DNA of 64,000 nucleotides from Riptortus pedestris (GCA_019009955.1 CM032231.1:94414501-94478500); one strand, 5' to 3'; counted from the first letter of the stretch, positions 41,436-55,153 are shown. Numbers and translations: made by a program. The notes: generated from the sequence alone by a model not told the origin.

Positions 41436-42045
41436 AAATGCTTCAATTTTATTTTTATAGGGATGTCAACTTGTGATACCATTTACACGACAAACTAAGC
41501 CTTGAGTCGATCTAAGTTCACCAGGCGTAAGGGAAAATCATGAGCTCTATAGCTGTTAAATTTCTAATTAGTTTTAACCCTAGCACTGCAAAAGGAGGGA
41601 GGGCTCAGCCAATTTCTTAAAATATCTTTATAAAAACTTGTTCAACAAGTCGGGGAAAAATCTATCTATTCGCATAAATTTTATCTATTTAGAAAATGAA
41701 ATTAATTGACTAAAATTGGTAAGGGAAGGGAGGCCTGAAAAATAATTTCTTGAAGAAAAATAAAGATGGGAGCCCTATTCCTTGGTATAGTACAGGACTA
41801 GGACAAGGCCTTTTTCCCTTAGAGGCACCTGCAACAGGTTCTGCTCGTTAGCCAAATTTTTCATGTTAGAAAGCCGTTTGCTCTCTGTGGCTACATAATT
41901 GTTGTAATGGATGAAATCATTTTATGTGAAGCTGATGGAACAGAAAAAGTTGTGCCCTGGTGCTGCCAGAATTGAAGCTTTAAAGAACAACTTATTGATA
42001 AACGAAAGGAATTCAAACGAAGAGCAGTATATTTTTTATAGGGTA

Positions 42046-42051
42046 TTTATT
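42046..42051 (-). terminator. Candidate poly(A) signal of the photolyase gene
   Basis: AATAAA on the - strand about 215 bp past the stop. It is the first clear match downstream, but AT-rich sequence makes chance matches common. Confidence 0.3.
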
Positions 42052-42264
42052 GTTTAGACTTCATTCCAAGACGTTTTAAGTTTAATTAACCTGGGTCAAG
42101 TACTGACAACAGCTCGAAAGATGCCAATATGAACAGGTAATTAGCAGTTAAAATAAGAATAAATGCTGTGAATGAATCAGAGATATATGGGATTTTATCC
42201 TTTAATACTGCACAAAAAGCTCCGAGAAAAAATGATGGTACCAAAGACGTTTAAGTAATTATGC

Positions 42265-43409
42265 TCATTTCTTCTTCTTGTGCACTTTTCCACCATATCT
42301 AGCAACAAAAGCTGACACATTAAATTTTCTCTGACAGCCTGCATAGTTCATATAACGGATCTTTCCAAATACAGCCCTTTCTTTCCATCCCTGATCATGA
42401 ATACCACATATAGACCACATACATCCTAAAAAAAAAACGGAAAACAATATAATTAAAGAAAAAATAATTAGTAATTTTAAATGTAGACATGATTTACAAA
42501 ACAAATATTCACTTTTTTCGAAAACAGGAAAACAAAGTGTAATTGGTTCAAACAAGTTCAACTTGATTTATAGATGAGTTAAGATATTGCAGAGAATATA
42601 ATAAAAAATACTTTATATTTAAGAAAAAAATGAGAACATAAGATTTCAAGAATAAGCTAAAGCTAGAAGAGGAACGATATTTATGGAAAAAAAGAGAACA
42701 GCAACATCATGAATAATGAAGGAATATTGGAGGAAGTTCAAGAAAGCATCTACAAACTCACCAGGAAAATAATTTATTCAATATGACCCCAAAGTGGGTG
42801 ATTTGGGGGGGGGGGGGATTGGAATACATGCAAATCATATGGTGCTCACATCAGTTTTTGAAAATACCACTCCAATAAAACTGTCAAACAAATCCTAAAC
42901 AAGAAATTGTTTTTCAAATGTTTCCTTTATTTATAAGTATAATTGTATTTATTTTGCATCAATAGAAATGAATATTTAAATTTTGTTGGCTTATATATAT
43001 TTATAACAAATAATTTAGAGCTCAGCCATTAAAATAAAACGTGTACTTCTAATAGCGAATAGATCAGAAAAACAATTGGAAAAAAATACCAGTTTATATG
43101 AGATGTGTGAAAATACACATTGAAATGCTTACACTTCTAGATAACTAATCAAATAAAGTCTATTTACCAACAAATCCATTAGGATCTCTGCCATCTAGAC
43201 TGTATTTATCATTAAGATATATTGAAATATCTAATGCTTCTTCTGGAGATGAAGTCCATTCAAGAATTTTTTTGGCCCAATACATTCTTAGAAAGCCATG
43301 GATTTTACCTTCCTTAACTAGCTGAATTTGGGTTGAATTCCAAAGATCATCATGTGTTAGGCTATTTTCTAGCTCTTCTCGTGTGTATAACCACTCTCGT
43401 TTATCTTTT
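42265..43409 (-). CDS. phr: Class II photolyase last two exons: FAD/DNA-binding core
   Basis: Exon 8 (43409-43168) encodes [18 protein letters not shown] then [20 protein letters not shown] and [17 protein letters not shown]. Exon 9 (42425-42265) encodes [20 protein letters not shown] then [12 protein letters not shown] and ends with a Lys run and [17 protein letters not shown], the LDGRDPNG loop and the WSI-GxHDxGW / RYMN blocks are among the best class II signatures and line the FAD pocket. The Lys-rich C-terminus (KVHKKKK) may serve as a nuclear signal (inference). Confidence 0.93.
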
Positions 43410-44156
43410 CTGAAAAGGTGTAAAATAGTTAGCTTCTGAAATTATATTACGACTCATAAGTAATTCATATATTTTCAATTCAAGTTAAACTAGTAACTGT
43501 TGCTTATCATTAATGTTACATCCACAATAACCTATTTCAAATACCAAGATAATCATACAATCAGGATATCATAATATTCTTACTTGTGTTCATTTAAAGT
43601 TTTTTGAGCCCAATCATACGCACCCTCAATTTTATCATAATTTGGATTATAATAACAAAAATTATCAGAAAGTTCTCTTCTAATAATGGCTTCTTCACAA
43701 AAAGACTCAACACTTTCTTTATACTTTGACTTGAATTTATTTACAATCAATATACATCTCTGGACAGATATTTGACCTAAAAAGTAAGAAAGTTAAAATA
43801 AATTTATTCATATCAAGGTGATATCTGTTATCTGTAAATGCGATGTCCTTGTGATCAACCATAACTATTATTCAGTTTTGCTATTCATATTAAAAGTCAA
43901 TAAAAATATTCTACAATGTGTCAAAGTTAATAACTTTTTGTATTAGCTCAAATGATTAATGGAACTAATTATAGTTGAAAAAAGCAACAATTGTTTCTTT
44001 TTATGCAACTAATACTATTTATTTGTTTTACCAGATGTCCCTTAAGAGAAATCAGCTATTAGTTGTACTCATGATGTGGTTTTCAAAAAATTTTCTAAAA
44101 TGTCCATCGATCATACCTAGTAGATAACGAAAGTGAGGTCTGTTCAAAATTATATA

Positions 44157-44211
<55 letters not shown>

Positions 44212-46777
44212 CACACACACACATACATACTTGTCTGCTACCGTTCAAGTGGACACAATTTTAGTCTTATTGTTACTCGATATACATTTCATACAAAATT
44301 AAAGATCAAGTTCAATAATGGCTGAAATTGGACTGCGGTTTAGAGGGGGAAACTTAATTATAATAATTAATCTGTAGTTATAAGTTAGATCGAAAAATTT
44401 TATAGAATCAATCTTATTGCAACTTTAATTACCTGTAACTGTTCTTATATACATATTTTCCCTATCTTGAATATTAATTGTATTTTTTAGTTTTTAGGCT
44501 TAAGTAAAACCCTTCTACTCATGTCTGCTATGTCACGATCTACTTTATTTTAAGGTTAAATACTAAATATTGTTTTCATTCAACTTTTACTGTATGAGGT
44601 ACATGCAAATATTTAGTGCGATGATGACATCACTTATGATTTTGCAGTCGTGATTCGAAAATATTTATTTCTTCTATCACATACTCAATATTTAACTGAT
44701 TCATTCCACACTAAAGGACTATGGATTTTATTTAGTGAAGCCTTCTAAATAAATTCGACCCCCCCCCCTCCACCAAATGAGAATCAAACCTATGATTTAA
44801 AATTATTCCGACAATATGAGGCCCAAAGCCATGTAGGGTGACTAATCGGAGCTTCCAGCAGTTTAGATTTTATAAACTTATTCTCTTGCCAACATTCCTA
44901 ATTTAGTGTCTTGATACATTTGTAGTCGAAAACTTTAAGAATTCTATTCAGTCCCTTTCAAGTGGTAATGGATGAAGGATCAAACTGGGAGACAGAAGTT
45001 TTTCCAAAACAACAGGCATATGATGTGTATTACATTAAATTACCTTAAAAAATAAAATAACTTCTGGCATATTATACTACCAACAACAATTTAACATCTA
45101 CAAACAAAAATTAATAATTTTATACATTTATTTATTAATAAATCTAGCAATTCACAAATACACTTTTTAATAGAGTTAATCAATTAAAAATATAACAATT
45201 CTTACCAAAATGAAACCAAGGTGAAAGATTACTAATGGCATCGCCTAGAGGGTCATTCCTTTTATCTTTGAATTTTTTTAAACGTTTCTCACAGAATTCA
45301 AACAGAGTTTTTATTCCATTAACATAGCCTGGTTTGGCCCAACTTACTTCGTCAATAGTCCGGTCAACTTCAAGGGCGGCTTCAGCAGCAGGCCAATCGA
45401 TCTCCTAATTCCCACAATTAAAAATATATTGAAATAAATAAGATAGATAAAAAATTTTTTATAGATATACAGCAGAATTATAGCCCAAAAGATAGATACA
45501 GATCAGTTCTTAATATGCACCAAAGGGATATTCAACAAATTTTTTTAATTTTAGTCTGTTGTATTTTATAATTATTTATACATTATGTTTTATTCAAATC
45601 AAATGATGCAGAGGTCGTGGCCTCAATTTTATATCTGGAAATAAAAAATTGGCAAGTCACATTTTGATAAATTTTGAGAATGACATTTTGACAATCTCGC
45701 ATAACAATTTTCAGATATTTTTTTCCCAGTCATAATCTAATATTTTAAATAATAGTCTGATCTGACAGTGATATAAATTGTTTTACATTCCTAAAACAGA
45801 TAATATATACAGCAAAGTTATTTTGCACGTTATTTAGCCATCATACACTGAATTCAAAAATTATATGTTTTATTCTTACACAAATAAATACCCAATCATT
45901 TTAAGTTAATTACTGGACAAATGCAAACAAATATAAGAAAACTGATAAAATATTTAAACATACAAAAAAGGAAGAGTGAAGGATTTTTATCATAACAAAA
46001 CTGATAATTTACAATCAATATTAAGAATATATTTATAAAAGATACACATAACTGTTAAACAGAAGTGAATTTACAGCAAATTTCCATTTAGGCTTTGTAG
46101 GTTTTTAAAAGTATCCAACCTGTGATGAATAAAATCTACAAGTAATCTCCATTTGGAAATCAAAATGTATTTTTTCCACATTTGAAATGCTATTTCAAAT
46201 TACATTCATTATGGATATTTCAATTTTCAGATAAATAAATTAAATGAGAACAATTGAGCCAAAATTATACTAACTTCAGCTTTTAATTTCCCAGCATTAG
46301 GATGCTTGATTACGGGTGGAAAAGGTGTCAAAAATGTACTAAGTTTACTGTTTATTTTATTTCTAATCGTCCGAGCTCCATATTCAAGCTTGTCAGATGC
46401 AATCCAACATGGTACAATGTTATGTCCATCGACCTGAAAAATAGAACAATTAATTTTTTTGATAAATCTATAAAGTATATGAATGAAATTTGAAAGCTTT
46501 AAGTATGTTTTCCTACACTACAGATATATTTAATTTAACACCCAAGTTTTTTATACTGCAAAAAAAGTTTTTACAAAAAAAATCTTTTGACTCGAAAGCC
46601 CTTGAAAAGTTTGCTGCATTATCTGCCAAATTATGCTGGCATTGCAGACCAAAGATAGCGTCTATTGAGGTCGAACTCATGATTTTCAAAAATTTTCTTC
46701 AAATGTCCATCCAAGAGATGACGAAAATGAGGTATGTTCAAAAATGTGTGAGCTGTGTGTGTCTGTGTGTGTGTGTG

Positions 46778-46821
<44 letters not shown>

Positions 46822-47553
46822 GTATATATATGTCTGTTACCGCTCTATAGTTGCAATTTTTGTCTTATCGTTACCAAACTTGATATATAATTGTTTTATA
46901 CAAAAAGAAAGATCAAGATTGTTAACGGCTGAAATCGGAAAAGGAGGAGGGGGGTTTTGAAGGGGAAAATATTGAAAATTCTTAATATCTCCGTTATTAT
47001 GTGCCAGATCAAAAAATTGTATAGAACCAATCTTATTGCAAATGTAATGTATTAAATGTTGTTATGTACATTTTTTCACTGTCCTGATTATTAACTGTGA
47101 TACTTGAATTTTTTAGTTTTCGGTCTTCAGTAAAGCCCCATTCCTACTCATCTCATATTAACAATATTCTCTTGTGTTATGAAGCACTTTATCTGAAGCT
47201 TAAATACCAAATATTGTTCTAATTGAACTTCAAAGTTTTGAGATAAATATAGACACGTGGGAAATCTGCTTAGTTAACGCAGCCCCTGCATGACGACTTT
47301 TTTATTCAAGTTAAGCTCAAACGGCTTTCAATAGTGAGGAGGGATTGGAGGAGCAGAGAGAAGCCTTGGTTAAATAAAATCAAGTATGCATAAACTCAAT
47401 GATAGAGAAAGGGTATTTGATTATAAACATTCAAGTGGTCATATTTGAAGATTTCCCCCCTTAAGTGAAATCAGCTTTTGAGGTCGTACTCATGACGTGA
47501 TTTTTGAAAAATTTCCTCAAATGTCCACTAATCCTACCAAGTAGATGTATATG

Positions 47554-47599
<46 letters not shown>

Positions 47600-49458
47600 C
47601 CTCTAATCCCCTTTGCCCAATATTTGATTTCAAACAAAAGGAATTTCAACATTCTAAGGCTAGTCGTTTTAAGTGATGAAAAACTGCTTTTTACAAGGTT
47701 ATAAGTACTTCCTTCAATTTGTGAAAGGAAGCAATGAAGATTTTAAGCCCCAGAGCTGTATCAATTTCAAATAAATGTTTGGAAATCCATTTTACCTGAA
47801 TAAGAGGTACATCTTCAGGTAACGATTTTTTCAGTTTATCGGCCCATGTTCTTGCTATTCTCAGAGGACTAAAATCAATGACAACTGAGCCAATTTTGTT
47901 TTTTACAACAAAATCTAAAGCAATGTTATCTGCTTCATCTGATATAACCATGTGAAATGGTATGTTCAATTTTTCACTTTCTTTGGCAGTTTCTTCAAGG
48001 CCTGACAATATGAAAAAATGAATACAGAAAAAATAAGTAAATAAAACATAAATTTGTAAAATTTTTGGCCAAATAAAAGCAACAGAGAAAAAGCTAGATT
48101 GGAATTCCAAAAATTATGTCTTGTGGTATTTCAACTAAAGTTGTCAGCATTTAATTAAAATTATAAACTGTACATTGTTCTTAAATAAACATTAGAACTA
48201 AATGGCATGCATTTGAGCCTCTTGACCAGTCAGATATTTGATATATCAACTTAAAAAAATAAATTATTAACAGAGTTTACACCAAAACACTCTTAAATAA
48301 AACGTTATCAAATTTTAGTCAAAAAGTAATAAACTCAACAAATATCTAAAAAATCAAAGGATTCCCATTTTTAAGCCTTTTAATGTCGCTGAACTCATGT
48401 AAAAGAATATAAAATAAATTAATTTTGAAAGTAGCCTTTATTATAAATTGCTTGTTTTCAAAAGCATTAACACTAACGCATAGTTTCATTTAATGAAACA
48501 TTTTTACATACATCAATGACCTATTTCAGGGGCTGCTTAAATTAAGTAAACAAATTTCCCACATGCTGGAATTAGATCTAATCTCGCCATCTATTTTATA
48601 TTTCTCCCATAGTTAAAAATGTATGTAACATGAGTTGAAATATAAGCTGGTCTTGAAATGCTAAGTGATTTAGTCACTCAAAGTGAAAACTGAGTGAGTA
48701 AAAGTGGGGGTTTACTACAGGCTGAAATAAAAAAATAAATCACTTAATATTTGAGTTACAATTAAAACAATATTTTTACAACATTAAACGATTAACAAAA
48801 TAGGTTTTCTAAAATGTTTTGATCCAATTCATTACTGAGATATTTCAATTTTTTCATTTCCCCCCTCTCTCATTTCACCCATTAATTAATATGAGATTAA
48901 GTGTTTTATGAAATGGTTAAATATCAAGTATGGTATAAGTCAAATTCAAATTTTTGAGGCTATAATGTAAAATCATAATTTTTATTACTATTATTATTTA
49001 TTAACGTCAATTTTTTGCAACTAAGGCTAATTGGGATGGGTTATCTACACGTTACCACCCTTTTCTAGCCAGGTTGGGACTTAGGATGTTATTTAATGTA
49101 TTCCGTTACTAAATAATTTCCTTTGCCCAGGCGAGAATCAAACTCGTCACTACAAGTTTACCATGTGAGATTGGTCAACGCTTTAACTCACATGGCTAAC
49201 CTGAGCCTAAAAAAATCATAATTAATGGTGTTACATGTAAAGCAGCTGAAGGCACCTCACATAGTAAAAGCTTATTGAAAACAATATTTCATATTTATTT
49301 ATACTTTTTGATCCAAGTCTTAATATTGGAGATATTTGAATTTATGATTTCCGCCGTCTCCCTAGTCTGATTCCAGCTATTAATGAACTAGATCTTTAGT
49401 TATAATGTTTGATATAGATAAAATGTTGAGTATAAAGTTAGATAATGTTCAAAGAAAA

Positions 49459-49516
<58 letters not shown>

Positions 49517-52073
49517 TTCATTTTCGTCATCTTCTAGGTAGGATCAATGTTGTTTTATTTAAAAAGAATTTTTTTTGAAAATTGTATAACAAGTACAGCC
49601 TAAGATAATAGCACGTTGATGGAAGTAACGTTCTTGATAAGGAATCAGATTATGTTAAATTGATAGTGGAGTAATGATGTGAAATAAAATTTTCCAATGT
49701 TTTGACCATCTGCACAAAACCCTGAAGAAATATTGTTTTAGAGGCCACGCATTTCAACAAATGAAATTTAAGTGGGACATAAAATTAAGAGCATGTACAG
49801 ACCGCTTATTTCATGTTCAAGACAGGTTGAGACAAAGGATTTTAATTAATGAGATTGCAAGTAGATAAATTATCTGGTAAACAGCTAAACTCAGAGCATT
49901 TACATTAAATAATTTATTTATTTATTCATACAATGAATCATACAAGTTATAGTAATACTAGCACACTAAGATTTCATGAGAAAAAAAATTAATGTATAAA
50001 AATATTACTATATCAACTGAGTCAGAACTGACTAACTTACTGGAATAATGGCCATACCATCGAAATTAATAAAATGTAAATCAAGGTACTATAGAAGTAA
50101 CAAATAGTAGAACATTCTAATACTAAAAAAATAACACAAATTCAGTAATATTAACATATAAATACCTTTTAGAAGGAACTTAAAATGACGAAGAGGAGCA
50201 TTCATAAATGTTTTTCTTAAACAGAAATAAATGTGAAGAGGCAATTCAGCTTTAAGAGCTAAACGCTGTGCATATAACAAAGACCAATTATCTAAAAAAA
50301 AATAATAGAGAAATTAAACTTTATAAAATATAAGACATTACTAAGTGAAATCCAATATGATTATGCAATTCTTTTGTGTTTTAAGTATGTAATTTGACAA
50401 TAATCATGAGTCTTAGGGGAGGAAAGGGAAATCTTATGTCATTACACAAACATGTGTGTACCCTCATATCCTAGGTAGGGTCAATGAATTTGTGATGTTT
50501 TTCGAAAATAACGTCAAGAGTACAACTTCATAGTTGATTTCCCGTATGAGAAACTACTAAAAAATATACCAAAACAACATAACTTAATTATTTGATTTCT
50601 ATTACAATTAATAAAAACATCCATGAGTATTTATCATTATAAAATATAGGATGGTACTTGTGGAACAGAGAGCTCACCCATTGTGGGCTTTAGTTAAGCT
50701 TTTCAAATATTATATTGCGGTATGGAGTCACCCACAAAACTTGTCCTTGCCCTGGTTACTTAAGTGGAGGTAAGAATAATTTTGATGATAACCTATGAGA
50801 AATGGACGACTGAGAACAATAGCCAAAATAGTTATTTTTTCTATAATGAAGGTTTTACGTTTAAAGCTACAGAAAAATCAGTGAACCATGGAGTGTAATT
50901 TCATTGACGATTTTTAATAGTCTACATACTAAATTTACCTTTTAAAATAAACAAGAGCATGTTATGATATGATCTCTTTTTCGTATGTACTTACTTTTAG
51001 GAAAATTTAGACTTACACCACTGTTTCTCAGCCATCTACATAATAGGACAAAAGTACCTATTATTTCATGAATTGATAAAATGTTTATTAGTCATAACAA
51101 AAGCAAGGATAGGCAAATTAAGAGACAAAATGGAAATATCAATGACCATTTTGACTTTAAAACACTTGGAATGCTACCTTGGGTTACGAGCATAATATAG
51201 TACAATATAAATAGACTCTTGTGGAGAAACTTTGAAAACAAAGTGCCTTATCAGTACAATAAAATGTATAGCAAACGCATGAACTAACCTTGTATTCTTT
51301 CTTCACGAGTCATCCAGTAAACAATTCCTTCTGCCCAATCGGGTACTTCTGTTGCCTTTGACAAAACTCTCACTCTCTTTTTATTGAAATTGAAATCCTT
51401 CACTGATGGACCAGCCTAAGTAAAATAAAATAAAAACATATCAAAGCTCCTAAGAATAATTTTTCAGAAACATTATAGCGATTGATCAACGTGTATGGCC
51501 TAATTCTATGATATGGACATTACCCTGTTGGAGACCCTAATGAAGCAACATTCTCTAAGTCAATGGGAATATTTCTATTTACTCAAAGGAAAATAAACAA
51601 GATGTTTTTTATATACAATTTGTTTCATTGAATGATTAAATAATTGAACAGGAAGACAATGGTGTTGCTTTCCTATGACTGAAAGTATTCATTTAATATG
51701 GCTTCATAAATTAACCTCTTCAGCAAATAAGAATTAGTTCTTGTAGATATTAAAATATATTTTTACAGTTCTTTTCAAGGTTTTTACTATTTTTGTCTTT
51801 GCCAAGAAACAAAGATGGTTATTTTATAATTTTTTGTTCTCTCTGTATTTGTCAATATTGCACATTTTTTACTTATATGTTAGTTATTACAGGAATTATT
51901 GTAATCACGTAAATTTTCATTTTTTTGGATAAAATAAGCAAAATCTATTTAAAATAAATATTGCGATTTATTTGATTCCTCACCTCAACCCTATCCTTTT
52001 CAATTGATTTTAAGAAATCTGAGAATGGTGAAACATCATGGCTTGTTTTTAACTTCTTTGTTGTACTTTCCAT
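42265..52073 (-). CDS. phr: Class II CPD photolyase (deoxyribodipyrimidine photo-lyase), nine exons
   Basis: Exons on the - strand, in transcript order: 52073-51984, 51415-51289, 50291-50166, 48001-47796, 46433-46275, 45404-45206, 43776-43584, 43409-43168, 42425-42265. Every junction keeps frame; the total is 1503 bp, about 500 residues, normal for class II photolyases. The enzyme uses reduced FAD and blue/UV-A light to split cyclobutane pyrimidine dimers in nuclear DNA. The N-terminal half has the antenna-domain (Rossmann) residues [20 protein letters not shown] and then [15 protein letters not shown], typical of the class. The C-terminal half has [27 protein letters not shown] and the FAD-domain signatures below. 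The ATG lies 2 bp after a good acceptor (TTGGTTTCAG), so an upstream noncoding or alternative first exon is likely. The introns hold HINE and SINE copies. The gene looks intact. Confidence 0.93.
44026..44640 (+). mobile_element. HINE element, 3' end missing, forward
   Basis: 5' end TTTTACCAGATGTCCCTTAA, core AGATAACGAAAGTGAGGTC, (TA)n(CA)n tract 44147-44227, internal repeat to about 44620, then unrelated sequence. It lies in an intron of the photolyase gene. Confidence 0.7.
44705..44860 (-). mobile_element. Decayed tRNA-derived SINE
   Basis: ACTATGGATTTTATTTAGTG, AAATAAATTCGACC with a C run, and GAGAATCAAACCTATG are recognisable family pieces in reverse. The head is scrambled. Confidence 0.45.
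46650..47303 (+). mobile_element. HINE element, 5' end decayed, forward
   Basis: From TCTATTGAGGTCGAACTCATG, core GAGATGACGAAAATGAGGTA, (TG)n(TA)n tract 46750-46830, TTACCGCTCTATAGTTGC, one internal repeat, and 3' end CACGTGGGAAATCTGCTTAG with GCAGCCCCTGCATGACG. It lies in a photolyase intron. Confidence 0.75.
47449..47599 (+). mobile_element. HINE 5' fragment ending in (TA)n
   Basis: CCCCTTAAGTGAAATCAGC, GAGGTCGTACTCATGACG, CTCAAATGTCCACTAATCC, then an interrupted (TA)n tract at 47549-47599; the copy stops there. Confidence 0.7.
48520..49600 (-). mobile_element. HINE element carrying a nested SINE, reverse
   Basis: Decayed 3' end (CAGGGGCTGCTTAAATTAAG), internal repeat with GAGTAAAAGTGGGGGTTTAC, ATCAAGTATGGTATAAG, a nested SINE, a second repeat, (TA)n 49463-49513 and core CTTCATTTTCGTCATCTTC. 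The 5' palindrome is lost. Confidence 0.7.
48981..49212 (-). mobile_element. tRNA-derived SINE nested in HINE, with target duplication
   Basis: Flanked by AAATCATAATT at 48970-48980 and 49213-49223. Tail TTATTATTTATTAACGTC, body GTTACCACCCTTTTCTAGCC, altered B box (AGAATCAAACTC), head GGCTAACCTGAGCC. Confidence 0.85.
50465..50564 (-). mobile_element. HINE 5' fragment, reverse
   Basis: ATCCTAGGTAGGGTCAATGA, GTCAAGAGTACAACTTCATAG, GATTTCCCGTATGAGAAAC. The TA tract and the rest are missing. Confidence 0.55.
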
Positions 52074-52179
52074 ATCTGAAACCAATATAAAGAATTATAT
52101 ATTGAGTATAATAATACATTATTTTAGAAATTTTAGGTTTGCCTAAGAAAGATAAAATAACATGTATCTTATCCAAACT

Positions 52180-52972
52180 AAGAAGTCCGTCACGCGAGGA
52201 CTGTGTTAACTAAGCAGATTTCCCACGTACATCACTTATTTGCTATTATCTCAAAAAGTAAATGTTCAATGAGAACAATATTTGGTATTTAGGCTTCGAA
52301 TAAAGTGTTTCATAACATAACAGCTTATTATTATTATGACATGAGTAGGAATGGGGGTTTACTACAACAAACCCTGAAAACTAAAATATCCAAATATCTC
52401 AGTTAATATTCATGATATGAATTAATTTATTAACGTCCACTTTTTGCCAAAAAGGTTAACTGGGACGGGTTATTTACAGGTTACCACTCTTTTCTAGCCA
52501 GGGTGGGACTAAGGATTTTATTTAGTGAATTTCGTCACTAAATAAACTCCTATTGCCCAGGGCGGGAATCAAACTCGCCAATCTAGGTTTACCATGTGAG
52601 ATTAAAATCAACGCTTTAACTCACATAGCTAACCCGAGCCCCATTCATGATATAGGAAATATGTATAAAACAACATTTATAGGTTGTTTAAGTTGCAGTA
52701 AGATTGGTTACATACAATTTTTTGGCCCCATTTATAAGAAGATAACAAGATTTTTTCTAAATTCCCCCTCAACTCCCCCCCTCTACCACTGGCCGGACTT
52801 CAATCAATTGATCTTTAGTTTTATATAAAATGTTTAAATATAGAGATTGGTAACAATCAAATAAAAATTGTGATTGCGACTGAACGATGGACATTTGAGG
52901 AAATATTTCAAAAATTGTGTCATAATACGACTTCAATAACTGATTTCCCTTAAGGGAAATCTGCTAAAATAA
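52180..52972 (-). mobile_element. HINE element carrying a nested SINE, reverse
   Basis: 3' end AGAAGTCCGTCACGCGAGG with ACTAAGCAGATTTCCC; internal repeat GAGTAGGAATGGGGGTTTAC; nested SINE; second repeat; 5' end GATTTCCCTTAAGGGAAATC plus TGCTAAAA (perfect palindrome). The core TA tract is deleted. It lies just upstream of the photolyase start. Confidence 0.8.
52419..52642 (-). mobile_element. tRNA-derived SINE nested in HINE, with target duplication
   Basis: Flanked by ATTCATGATAT at 52408-52418 and 52643-52653. Tail AATTTATTAACGTCCAC, body TTTCTAGCCAGGGTGGGAC, B box region GGCGGGAATCAAACTCGCC, head GCTAACCCGAGCC. Confidence 0.88.
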
Positions 52973-53330
52973 AACTTAAAACACACAAATATTCTACATA
53001 GGCTAAATACATCCAAATAAAAATGTACATGCATTGGATATACTAATAAAGCAGATTCCCCAATTGCTGAAATGTCTCAGACATTCTTAATTTCTCCTTG
53101 AGTAAGACCACTATAAAAAAAAAAGAAAAGAAAAAAGACTTAATATTTTAGCAGATTATGAGATGGGACCAGTTATTGAGTACTTAATGTCTGTACTACA
53201 GGTCTCCACTCGGGACCATGAGACTCTAAGCATACAGATTTTCAGAAGCATGTACACACTTAAACAAACCCCACTTTTGACATCTACTTGATCAATGGAC
53301 TTTTGATGACTATTTTCTCAAATCTCAATT

Positions 53331-53700
53331 TAAAAAGTCCATCACGCAGGAACTGTGTAAACTAAGAAAGCAAAATGCCCTCTACTGAAATATGATACGC
53401 TGATGATCTCATCTCACTGCCTGAACTATATTTCTCGAGCAGTAATAAGCCTATGTAAACACAAATTAAAATATTAGTTGGGCTAGAGAGGTTTAGTGAC
53501 TGAGGTACTAAAAATGAAAATTGGACGTTTAGAAGTGGTGGTTTACAAAGGGCTAGAGCCAAAAAAATACAAATAATTCTGTTAAATTCCTAGAAAGCAT
53601 TTATCGAACAATAGTTATAGAAATTTAAAATTCCAACAACATTCGTTATAAAACATTTTACAATTTGGTATAAAATTGTTGAATTAGATTACCATATTGG
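53331..53700 (-). mobile_element. HINE 3' part, reverse, decayed
   Basis: TAAAAAGTCCATCACGCAGG, AACTGTGTAAACTAAG, then internal-repeat traces (GAAGTGGTGGTTTAC). It fades out before 53715. Confidence 0.5.
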
Positions 53701-53714
53701 GAATAGTAATTTAC

Positions 53715-53830
53715 TTTAACAGTCTCATTAAATAAAATCCATAGTTTATCAGTAGTAGAAAAGGATGGTAACAAGTAGATAACCCATTCCACTAAGCTGT
53801 AGAACCATAGTGAACGTTAATAAATAACAA
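53715..53830 (+). mobile_element. tRNA-derived SINE 3' fragment
   Basis: CTCATTAAATAAAATCC, AAAAGGATGGTAACAAGTAG, GTGAACGTTAATAAATAAC. The tRNA-like head is missing. Confidence 0.6.
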
Positions 53831-54570
53831 TAAAACAATTAAATCGAAAACAGAATTTTTTCTTTAGTAATAGGTAGAGATATAGGCCAGAAATACATAT
53901 AAAATAATTAATTTTATTGTAAATATCAAATTTAGGAATAGTTTTTTAGAATATTGAAAGTTTTTTTATTGTGATTGTTTATCTATTGAAAAGTTTCAGA
54001 ATAAAAATGATGTAAGTAGCATTGCATCACTTTTATTATTATATCCTACTGTTTTCAGTAGTATAAAGTAGTATTAAATCTTTTGCAAGATAATTAGGTT
54101 TAAAGTTTTATGGGAAAGATCATGAAATATACAACACTGGATGTCTTCCGATTTGTCGAATGTCACCTAAGACCCTTCACATTCTACTAAATATTATCTT
54201 ATCTTTTATACAAATCCATAATGTTTGTGTATTAATAAGTATGTAGTTTTGTAAATTATTTATTTAATAACAGCAAAACAAAAAAAAAACACAAAAGGAC
54301 TCAACAAATTTGTAAATAGATGTATTCATGTATAATTTTTACATTTTAAAATAAACAAAAGCCAAAGCATAAATATAAAAGTAACTATTAAAAAATACTT
54401 TTTATTAAAAAGTACTTAATATATACAATGGGTTTTTATAATACATTATTATGCAATAACAAATTATGTACAACGAAGTCACCAGCACATATAAAAATAA
54501 TTCAAGGATATTATTACACAATATCCTCGGAAAAGACTATGAATATTTCATGTTCTAGATTCAGGCCATA

Positions 54571-54707
54571 CATTTTAGCAGATTTCCCTTAAGGGAAATC
54601 AGATATTGAGGTTGTACTCATGACGGAATTTTCGAAATTTTTCTTCAAATGTCCATCGATCCTAACTAGGAGATGACGAAAATGAGGTCCTTTCAAAACT
54701 GTATATA

Positions 54708-54768
<61 letters not shown>

Positions 54769-55153
54769 CTATATATTTGTCTGTTACCGCTCTAGCGGTC
54801 GCAATTTTTGTTTGATCGTTACCAAACTCGATATTTAGTCGTTTTATATAAAAAGAAAGATCAAGTTCGTTAATGGTTGAAATCAGACCAGTGGGAGGGG
54901 GAGTTTAGAGGGAAGGATTTTCTAAAATTCAAAATATTTCCGTTACTATACGTCGGATCGAAAAAATTGTAAAGAATCAATCTTATTGCAAATTAAATTT
55001 ACTATAAATATTGTTATATACATTTATTCTCTATCTTGAATATTAACCGAGATATTTGCATTTTTATGAAATTGGGGCGTATAACGGATGAGAGTAAAAC
55101 TTCACATGGGAAATCTGCTTAGTTTACGCAGCCCCTGCGTGACAGACTTTTTT
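54571..55153 (+). mobile_element. HINE element, well preserved short form, forward
   Basis: Perfect 5' palindrome GATTTCCCTTAAGGGAAATC, core GAGATGACGAAAATGAGGTC, (TA)n 54703-54775, TACCGCTCTAGCGGTCGC, one internal repeat, and 3' end CACATGGGAAATCTGCTTAG, GCAGCCCCTGC hairpin, GACAGACTTTTTT. At 583 bp it is a good minimal model of the family. Confidence 0.88.

Noticed and set aside
41760..42250. Possible coding remnant downstream of the photolyase (+ strand)
   Set aside because: Short broken open stretches without any motif I could name; not enough to call a LINE or gene.
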